This document shows positions 1-4,445 of a stretch of 5,903 nucleotides of DNA, piece by piece. The stretch spans positions 1-5,903 of the forward strand of contig JAGQRA010000577.1 in assembly GCA_020425885.1 (NCBI GenBank), given 5' to 3'. The notes beneath the pieces are model-generated. The model worked only from the letters and a program-made list of their open reading frames with translations. It ran no database searches and was not told the DNA's origin. A program made the translations under genes and the position numbers. This DNA is from Planctomycetota bacterium (GTDB taxonomy: Bacteria > Planctomycetota > UBA1135 > UBA2386). Numbering within the stretch: position 1 is the first letter of the stretch; each line of letters opens with the position of its first letter.

Positions 1-69
1 AGCCGAGGACTGATGCTCCTCGAGCAACCGGGCGATCTCCGCAGCGGAGCATGGCGATGGCGTCGTCAT
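1..69 (-). CDS. N-terminal fragment of an unidentified protein, running off the left edge
   Basis: An ATG on the minus strand at 69-67 opens a frame that stays open to the window edge (23 codons). It is preceded by AGGA at 81-78, an 8-nt spacing that makes it one of the better Shine-Dalgarno matches in the window. The peptide begins MTTPSPCSAAEIARLLEEH and reads like the start of a soluble protein entering an amphipathic helix (AEIARLLEEH). Most third codon positions are G or C, as in the confident genes here. The fragment is too short to assign a family. A shadow of the plus-strand frame that is also open across this stretch is the main alternative, but that frame gives an Arg/Trp-rich peptide that looks non-coding before about position 100. 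Reading direction would be divergent from the remnant at 106-258. Confidence 0.4.
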   Translation of the reverse strand, partial: MTTPSPCSAAEIARLLEEHQSSA

Positions 70-105
70 GCCGCAGATCCTGCCGAGCCGTGGCGACGAT
101 TCGAG

Positions 106-258
106 ATGGGGTCACCGGACGCTTACTCACCGACGATGGCATACGAGTGGAGCGCGCCGGCCACACCGGCCTCCTTCGGTTGGCGCCTCGACTTCCAGTG
201 GGCAGCCATATCGGGAGGCTCGGTCATGTTCGCGAACAAGGTTCGCATCAATACCTGA
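106..258 (+). pseudogene. Remnant of the C-terminal module of a planctomycete secreted protein
   Basis: The plus-strand frame ending at TGA 256-258 encodes a tail with 'PATPASFGWRLDFQWAAI' followed by 'SVMFANKVRINT'. This follows the pattern seen at the C-termini of both intact secreted proteins here: 'VLGATITAQWLDLD...LSNGIT' in the 2802 gene and 'FAYWGLPFCVQAVTID...SSNELR' in the 576 gene. The shared order is a Pro-containing turn, a Gly, a strand ending in Q-W or Q-A, a short loop, then S/A-N-x-[hydrophobic]-[R/T] near the stop. Third positions are G/C-rich. The rest of the module, including the 'Cys-x-Leu' strand expected some 45 residues earlier, is not recognisable upstream, so this is probably a truncated or decayed copy. 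The ATG at 106 is only the first Met within the recognisable part. A chance open frame in GC-rich DNA is the alternative. Confidence 0.3.
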
Positions 259-575
259 ATGGACCTCGGGGACGCGCCACCTCGCGGCAAGAGCCCCGAG
301 CCCGATCCGTTGCCGCCCGCGCCCGTGAAGAACAGCCATGCGCTGAACAAGATCGGCGTCACGTGCTGCGGGCACGCACCGGGGAACGGCAGCGGCCGCA
401 CTCAGAGCGCGGCGGCGCGTAGGACATAGAAATGGGTGCTCCGGGCCACCCTGAACCCACGTCACCACGTTCCGCTGCCGGTTCGGCCCCGTCACCCCAC
501 CGGCAGACCCCAATCGACCCGTGCATTTCGCACCCATTCCCGGGCTGTGGCCAGACCCCGCGTCCGCAAGGAGTG
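259..575. other. Stretch without a convincing gene
   Basis: I see no recognisable gene here. The plus-strand frame of the preceding remnant reopens with an ATG directly after its stop and runs 56 codons (259-429) with high third-position GC. The peptide is Pro/Gly/Arg-rich with a 'VTCCGH' patch, has no ribosome binding site, and matches nothing I recognise. Minus-strand frames across the same bases give Arg-rich peptides with no family features. The only structured element is an inverted repeat at 475-506. The stretch lies between the convergent 3' ends of the remnant and the 576-2144 gene, so it is best read as an intergenic or decayed region. Confidence 0.4.
475..506 (-). terminator. Perfect 8-bp inverted repeat downstream of the secreted-protein gene
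   Basis: CTGCCGGT at 475-482 and ACCGGCAG at 499-506 are perfect reverse complements separated by a 16-nt C-rich loop. On the minus strand the hairpin lies about 70 nt past the stop codon of the gene ending at 576, where a terminator would be expected. No T-run follows, so it would not be a canonical intrinsic terminator. An 8-bp repeat can also occur by chance in DNA this GC-rich. Confidence 0.25.
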
Positions 576-2144
576 CTACATGGCACCGACGACGCAGCGG
601 AGCTCGTTCGACGACCGCCACTTGCCATTGGGATCGATGGTCACCGCCTGCACGCAGAACGGCAGCCCCCAGTAGGCGAAGCCGGCTGGGAACGAGGCGA
701 CGGTCCACGTCTCGCTCGTGCGCGGGGCGAATCCGGCAGTCACGACCATCGGGTTGCAGTAGAGCATGCAGTCAGGGTAGCTCGGGACGAAGAGCTGGAG
801 CGGAGTCGGGACGATCGAGTTCAGCCCGACGAGTCCGAAGTGGAACGAGGATCCGGGGACGATGTTGTCGGTCGTGGCGTGGAACACGTTGGGCCCCTGC
901 CACGGCCGCTCGATCGTCGACAGCCGCAGCGGCAGCACGTCGGCGACGTCGGTCGTGTGCGAGGTGTTGTAGAGCCACAGATTCGAGAGATCCATCGAAC
1001 CCGGATCCACGTTGGGCCCGCCGCCCGAGTAGCCGACCAGGCAGGGGTTGTTCCGCAGGTTGTTGGCGCTGAAGGCGATCTTGAAGCTGCCGGACGACTT
1101 GTTGATCGTGAACGCGACGTTGAAGGGGCCGGCGCCGCCGATCGCGTCCTCACGGACGTTCTTGTAGAGCACGCGGCAGTCGTAGCCAGCCGTGCCCTGA
1201 TCCTCGTAGTAGATGTTACCGCCTGTCACGTCCGACCAGGCCGAGTAGACGCTGATGCCGCCGCTGCCGCCGGCGAGGAACGTCGCGACCGACGGCGCGC
1301 CACCGGCGAAGCTCTGGTGCGGCGAGATCCAGCAGTCCTCGCCGACTCCGAGACCACGGCTCGGGTCGCCGTCGAAGAACGTCGGGGTGCTGTGCGCGAC
1401 GTAGAGTTCTCCGTTCGCCGGTGGGGTGATCGTGATGACGCCAGTCGAGCTGGCGAGGAAAGCCCCCGTGTTGAAGACGGCGAGGTTCGGGACCGGGCCG
1501 ACCGTGATCACGTAGGGCCCACCCGCGGCCCCGGACAGACTCGTGCCCACGACCTCGAGACCGCTGAGATCGAAGGCGCCAGCCCCGGTGCCGGTGAACC
1601 ACTCGTAGAACGACTCGTACTCGGCGTGGCAGCCGGAGCCGACCTCGGTCACGGTCGCGACGTTGGGGCAACCGGCCGGCCCGATCGTGTAGCGGAAGGT
1701 GGCCGAGAGCGTGCCGGGCACCGGGAGGCCGTTGACGGTGCTCGCGGCGCCGACCGGCGTGAAGATCATGTCGGCACCCACGACCGGCAGTCCGGGACCG
1801 CCGGTGTAGTTGTGCGACAGCGGGCCGCTGACGCAGATCGCGACGTCGAGCGTGCATGAGAAGCCGAGGTAGATCGGACGGCTGAGCGGCACCGGGGTCC
1901 GCCCCACCGCGGCCGTCACGGGATTGCCCATCGAGTAGTCGTACCAGACCCCGCCCGACTTCAGGAAGACGTCGACGGTGCCGGAGCTGAAGGCAGGGGC
2001 GAGTTCGAGATCGATGGTGTCGATCGCGATGCCAGGGTTGCTGATCCCCGTCAGGGTGCAGAACACGCAGGAAGCGGTCGGCGGAGTGACGGGGGCCATC
2101 GGGGTGAGCAGGGACTGCGCAGTGGCAGTCGCCATCGTGAGCAA
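576..2144 (-). CDS. Large secreted planctomycete protein of unknown function
   Basis: A 522-residue exported protein with no enzymatic motif that I recognise. Residues about 25-155 form a Gly/Pro/Thr-rich beta domain. At 162-195 comes the planctomycete hallmark 'ATVTEVGSGC', then 'SFYEWF' and 'FDLSGLEVV', starting a second beta domain that reaches about 400. Residues about 405-522 are a C-terminal module with 'PDCMLYC' (457-463), 'GLPFCVQAVTID' (493-504) and 'SSNELR' (511-516), ending at TAG 578-576. The same module closes the plus-strand protein at 2802-3905. Scattered Cys residues suggest disulfides outside the cytoplasm. The start is uncertain: the coordinate given is TTG at 2144, with ATG nine bases further in, and both give a poor secretion signal. 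In-frame codons upstream complete a good one, KRFVPATLLTMATATAQS, but offer no ATG, GTG or TTG; an ACG at 2171-2169 sits where the Met should be. Role unknown; a cell-surface or extracellular structural protein is inference. Confidence 0.85.
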   Translation of the reverse strand: MLTMATATAQSLLTPMAPVTPPTASCVFCTLTGISNPGIAIDTIDLELAPAFSSGTVDVFLKSGGVWYDYSMGNPVTAAVGRTPVPLSRPIYLGFSCTLDVAICVSGPLSHNYTGGPGLPVVGADMIFTPVGAASTVNGLPVPGTLSATFRYTIGPAGCPNVATVTEVGSGCHAEYESFYEWFTGTGAGAFDLSGLEVVGTSLSGAAGGPYVITVGPVPNLAVFNTGAFLASSTGVITITPPANGELYVAHSTPTFFDGDPSRGLGVGEDCWISPHQSFAGGAPSVATFLAGGSGGISVYSAWSDVTGGNIYYEDQGTAGYDCRVLYKNVREDAIGGAGPFNVAFTINKSSGSFKIAFSANNLRNNPCLVGYSGGGPNVDPGSMDLSNLWLYNTSHTTDVADVLPLRLSTIERPWQGPNVFHATTDNIVPGSSFHFGLVGLNSIVPTPLQLFVPSYPDCMLYCNPMVVTAGFAPRTSETWTVASFPAGFAYWGLPFCVQAVTIDPNGKWRSSNELRCVVGAM

Positions 2145-2353
2145 GGTTGCAGGGACAAAGCGCTTTGCCGTTCTCTCGTTGGGTCGGGTTGGGTTCGCGG
2201 CCGGCCGGATGCCCGTTCGTCGGGTACCAGGATGACCGACCGCACCAGGGAGTGACCCTGGGAGCCAACGACCGGACAGGGGGAGGCGGAATCTCGTGTC
2301 GGCGCGGGCTACACCTCGAGCCCCCCCAGCCGCCGGCCATCCCCACTCCCCGC
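2145..2353. promoter_or_regulatory. Divergent intergenic region between the secreted-protein gene and the DUF486 gene
   Basis: About 210 bases separate the annotated starts of two divergent genes, so promoters for both should lie here, but I cannot point to convincing -35/-10 pairs on either strand. The segment next to 2144 (2145-2171) probably codes the signal peptide of the minus-strand gene. Beyond it are G/T-rich near-repeats (GTTGGGTCGGGTTGGGTT, 2178-2195), a GGCCGGCC palindrome at 2199-2206, and a dyad CCAGGG-N5-CCCTGG at 2245-2261 that could be an operator or a small hairpin. A strong purine tract GGGGGAGG at 2279-2286 precedes a GTG at 2296, but that frame does not lead into a recognisable protein. 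No ribosome binding site precedes the ATG at 2354. Confidence 0.4.
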
Positions 2354-2710
2354 ATGTTGCCCCCCATCGCGCAGACGATCCTCCTGCTGACCGCCTCGAA
2401 CGTCTTCATGACGCTGGCGTGGTATGCCCACCTCAAGGAGATGAGCCACCGGCCGTGGCTGTTCGCCGCGCTGGCGAGTTGGGGCGTGGCGCTGTTCGAA
2501 TACCTGCTGCAGGTGCCGGCGAACCGGATCGGGCACACCCAGCTGAGCATCGGTCAGCTCAAGATCATGCAGGAGGTCATCGCGCTGGCCGTGTTCGTGC
2601 CGATCGCGTTCCTCTACCTGAAGGAACCGCTGAAGCTCGACTACCTGTGGGCCGGCCTCTGCCTCTGCGCCGCGGCGTGGTTCATGTTCCGCGGCGGCGT
2701 GGCGGCCTGA
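2354..2710 (+). CDS. DUF486 / DMT-superfamily small membrane protein
   Basis: A 118-residue polytopic inner-membrane protein of the DUF486 family, relatives of the drug/metabolite transporter superfamily. Four hydrophobic segments lie at about 5-24, 35-53, 69-89 and 95-112. The family signatures are clear: 'SNVFMTLAWYAHLK' in helix 1 (15-28), 'SWGVALFEYLLQVPANRIGH' in helix 2 and the following loop (42-61), 'QLKIMQEVI' entering helix 3 (68-76), and 'YLKEPL' before helix 4 (88-93). Length equals the usual 110-120 residues for the family, so it is intact. The ATG at 2354 was chosen because homologues begin just before the first helix; the frame is open further upstream, but that part is Pro/Gly/Arg-rich and unlike the family. 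No Shine-Dalgarno sequence precedes it, so initiation may be leaderless or SD-independent. Members of this size resemble small multidrug-resistance-type dimers, but no substrate is established. It runs in the same direction as the 2802 gene, 91 nt upstream of it. Confidence 0.93.
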   Translation: MLPPIAQTILLLTASNVFMTLAWYAHLKEMSHRPWLFAALASWGVALFEYLLQVPANRIGHTQLSIGQLKIMQEVIALAVFVPIAFLYLKEPLKLDYLWAGLCLCAAAWFMFRGGVAA

Positions 2711-2773
2711 GAGTCGGGCCGATTCGCGCCGCGGTCTTCCCCCCCTCGCCCCACCTACTGGTGTCCCCCACTT

Positions 2774-2788
2774 CGGGTCCCTGACCCG
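2774..2788 (+). promoter_or_regulatory. Stem-loop abutting the ribosome binding site of the 2802 gene
   Basis: CGGGTC (2774-2779) and GACCCG (2783-2788) form a perfect 6-bp GC-rich stem with a 3-nt loop, extendable by two G-U pairs to 2772-2790. The extended 3' arm covers the first bases of the likely Shine-Dalgarno sequence GGGAG (2788-2792). In mRNA it could reduce access to the ribosome binding site, or act as a weak terminator for the DUF486 gene, but no U-run follows. The structure is read from the sequence; any regulatory role is inference. Confidence 0.3.
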
Positions 2789-2801
2789 GGAGATGCCAAA
2801 C

Positions 2802-3905
2802 ATGTCGATCGCTTCGTCGTGGGCAGCCGTGCCCGTCTCACTCCTCGTCCTCACCATCCAACCGCCTGCCCAGTCGCCGCAATCCGCGGTGGTCCCGCTC
2901 TCCTGCCAGCACGTCTGCGGCACCGGCAACCTCATCGCCTCCGGTGGGCAGATGCCGGTCCGGATGCAGACGCTGATCGGGCCGAGCCATCTGCAGTCGC
3001 TGCTCGGCATGGAACTGCTGGCCGTGCAGCTGCGCCGCGCCGCCGCCGACGAGACCTTCCAGGGCGGAACCGTCGCGATGCAGGTGAGCCTGGCGCATTC
3101 GCCGTTGACGCCGCTCACCGTCAGTCGCACCGCCGCCGACAACCTCGGGCCGAATCCGATGCTCGCGTTCGATGGCACGGTGACGCTGCCCCAATCACCT
3201 CCGGTCACGGGCCAGACCGTGCCGTGGACCGCGGCCAACGTCGTCCACGTCCCGCTCACGACCGCGACGCCGACCCCGTTCGTCTACACTGGCGGCACGC
3301 TGTGCGTCGAGTTCCTGAGCCAGGATGTTCCCGGGCAGGGTTCGCCCTGGTGGGTCGCCGACGCCATGGTCGAGGACCTGCGCGGTTCGGCGATCTCGAT
3401 CGGTGACGGTTGCAGTGCATATGGACCACAGTCCAGTCACTGCGCGATTCGCACGCTGATCCCGGGGGCGTTCGCCCGGTTCGAGGCCAGCGGCACGCCG
3501 GACGGACTTGGCCTGCTCGCCTTCGGCCTGCCCGGCGCGCCGTCGCCGCTCGTGCAGTTCGGGCTGCCGGCGAACTGCTATCTCCACCTCGGCGCGTCCA
3601 CGGCATTCCTCGCCGCCATCGACACCTTCGTGCCGTTCGCCACGCCGCAGCTCAACGTCGGCGGCGGCACGGCCGAGGCCTGCGTCCGGATCCCCGCGGT
3701 CAACCAGGTCCTCGGCGCGACGATCACGGCGCAATGGCTCGACCTCGACCAGTTGACGCTGAGCAACGGCATCACCGCGACCATCGGCGGTGCGGTGCCG
3801 ACCCTGGACATGGCCTGCGTGCAGACCTGGGCCGGCGAGTCCATCGGCAGCGTGCGCGTCGACATGGCCTATGTCCTGCGTTTCGAGTTCCAGACGCCGC
3901 AGTAG
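2802..3905 (+). CDS. Secreted planctomycete beta protein of unknown function
   Basis: A 367-residue exported protein. Start choice: ATG at 2802 has GGGAG nine bases upstream, whereas the in-frame ATG at 2793 directly abuts that GGGAG; the longer form would add only Met-Pro-Asn. The N-terminus has a hydrophobic stretch (WAAVPVSLLVLTI) ending near 'PPAQS', a plausible but uncharged signal peptide. Positions below count from the 2793 Met. Residues about 38-232 are a beta domain starting 'SCQHVCGTG' with 'RMQTLIGPSHL' and 'GMELLAVQLRRAA', a pattern I associate with planctomycete exported paralogs. Residues about 236-333 are the C-terminal module shared with the 576 gene: 'NCYLHLG' (261-267), 'VLGATITAQWLDLD' (306-319), 'LSNGITATIGG' (323-333). 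Unusually, a further 37 residues ('AVPTLDMACVQTWAGE' onward) follow the module, which ends the protein in the other copies. No catalytic motif is seen. The next gene starts 7 nt after the stop, so the two are probably co-transcribed. Confidence 0.85.
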   Translation: MSIASSWAAVPVSLLVLTIQPPAQSPQSAVVPLSCQHVCGTGNLIASGGQMPVRMQTLIGPSHLQSLLGMELLAVQLRRAAADETFQGGTVAMQVSLAHSPLTPLTVSRTAADNLGPNPMLAFDGTVTLPQSPPVTGQTVPWTAANVVHVPLTTATPTPFVYTGGTLCVEFLSQDVPGQGSPWWVADAMVEDLRGSAISIGDGCSAYGPQSSHCAIRTLIPGAFARFEASGTPDGLGLLAFGLPGAPSPLVQFGLPANCYLHLGASTAFLAAIDTFVPFATPQLNVGGGTAEACVRIPAVNQVLGATITAQWLDLDQLTLSNGITATIGGAVPTLDMACVQTWAGESIGSVRVDMAYVLRFEFQTPQ

Positions 3906-3912
3906 GTGAGCC

Positions 3913-4278
3913 ATGTCGAAGCCTCACTGTTCGTCGTGTTCCTCGCCATCGCCGACTTCGGCCCGGCAACGTCGCACGACCGTCGCCCGCCGCGCTGCGT
4001 TGCTGCTGCTGCTCGCCGCGGTCACGCGCGATGCCATGCCTCAGGGTGCCCTGCGCGGACCGCAGACTGCCGACGCCGGCAGCACCATCCGGATCGAGGT
4101 GGCGTGCAACGAACCCTCGGTCGAGGTCGTGGACGTGACCACCGGAACGGTCCGTTCCTATGTCGTCGCGTTCAAGGTGGCCGAGATCCAGGTGCCGCCG
4201 GTGCCGCCCGGGACCATCGTCATCGTCCGGATCGGACGGGGCCGCAACGCCCACTTCCTGTTCGTCAGCGTCACCTGA
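3913..4278 (+). CDS. Small exported protein, beta-rich, function unknown
   Basis: A 121-residue protein starting 7 nt after the stop of the 2802 gene. A GGTGAG tract at 3905-3910 precedes the ATG, but with only 2 nt spacing, so translational coupling to the upstream gene is likely. The N-terminus is long and basic ('ARQRRTTVARR', 17-27) followed by a hydrophobic core 'AALLLLLAAV' (28-37), consistent with a signal peptide or an N-terminal anchor; the cleavage site is unclear, perhaps near residues 43-46. The mature part begins 'LRGPQTADAGSTIRIEV' and alternates hydrophobic residues through 'PSVEVVDVTTG', 'VAEIQVPPVPPGTIVIVRIG' (89-108) and a final 'NAHFLFVSVT'. This looks like one small immunoglobulin-like beta domain, and I recall similar short exported proteins in planctomycetes, but cannot name a family. 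Cys65 is the only Cys in the mature part. Role is unknown; co-location suggests it works with the protein encoded at 2802-3905. Confidence 0.7.
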   Translation: MSKPHCSSCSSPSPTSARQRRTTVARRAALLLLLAAVTRDAMPQGALRGPQTADAGSTIRIEVACNEPSVEVVDVTTGTVRSYVVAFKVAEIQVPPVPPGTIVIVRIGRGRNAHFLFVSVT

Positions 4279-4280
4279 AG

Positions 4281-4445
4281 ATGCGCGGTTGTCGCGTGAC
4301 CAGCCTGCTGCCGGAAGCAGCATCGCCGATGCCGCCCCCACCGCGACCGCCGCGGCTCCGGTTCCTGCTGTGGCTGATCATCGCCTACGCCGCCGCAATC
4401 GCCACCGCGGCATCGGCGGCGGCGTGCTATCGGCGCAATCGGTAG
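4281..4445 (+). CDS. Putative 54-residue single-span membrane protein
   Basis: An ATG two bases after the stop of the 3913 gene opens 54 codons ending at TAG 4443-4445. The peptide has a Pro-rich, basic segment 'PPPPRPPRLRF' (18-28), one hydrophobic span about 28-48 ('FLLWLIIAYAAAIATAA' followed by further Ala), and a basic tail 'CYRRNR'. This is a credible small membrane protein with charged residues on both sides. There is no independent ribosome binding site, so expression would rely on coupling to the gene before it. The last 19 bases overlap the 3' end of the convergent glycosyltransferase gene. Against it, the Ala-rich part coincides with a 10-bp inverted repeat at 4387-4425, which may instead be a terminator in an intergenic region. 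No family is recognised. Confidence 0.35.
   Translation: MRGCRVTSLLPEAASPMPPPPRPPRLRFLLWLIIAYAAAIATAASAAACYRRNR
4387..4425. terminator. 10-bp inverted repeat between convergent genes, possible bidirectional terminator
   Basis: ACGCCGCCGC (4387-4396) and GCGGCGGCGT (4416-4425) are perfect reverse complements separated by 19 nt. The repeat ends one base before the stop codon of the minus-strand glycosyltransferase gene (4429-4427), exactly where a terminator for that gene would sit, and it lies about 110 nt past the stop of the plus-strand 3913 gene. Neither side carries a T-run. The same bases can code Ala-rich sequence in the small ORF 4281-4445, so the symmetry could partly reflect GCC/GCG repeats. 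Confidence 0.4.

Noticed and set aside
432..1859. Long plus-strand open frame (475 codons) antisense to the secreted-protein gene
   Set aside because: Its peptide is dominated by Arg, Asp, Glu, Val and Ala with no domain, as expected from the antisense of a G/C-ending-codon gene. The minus-strand frame carries recognisable family motifs.
1216..2550. Long minus-strand open frame (444 codons) crossing the divergent intergenic region
   Set aside because: It is antisense to the secure DUF486 gene and out of frame with the secreted protein. The peptide is His/Arg/Pro-rich and low in hydrophobic residues, typical of a GC-driven shadow.
2296..2784. GTG-started plus-strand frame with a strong GGGGGAGG nine bases upstream
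   Set aside because: The ribosome-binding-like tract is attractive, but the peptide is an Arg/Ala/Pro-rich shadow of the DUF486 gene in another frame, with no recognisable features.
3256..3865. Several minus-strand frames opposite the secreted beta protein
   Set aside because: All are Arg/Ala-rich antisense shadows; none has a signal peptide, motif or ribosome binding site.
4304..4322. Short inverted repeat TGCTG...CAGCA after the 3913 gene as a terminator
   Set aside because: Only 5 bp with no T-run, and much weaker than the 10-bp repeat at 4387-4425.
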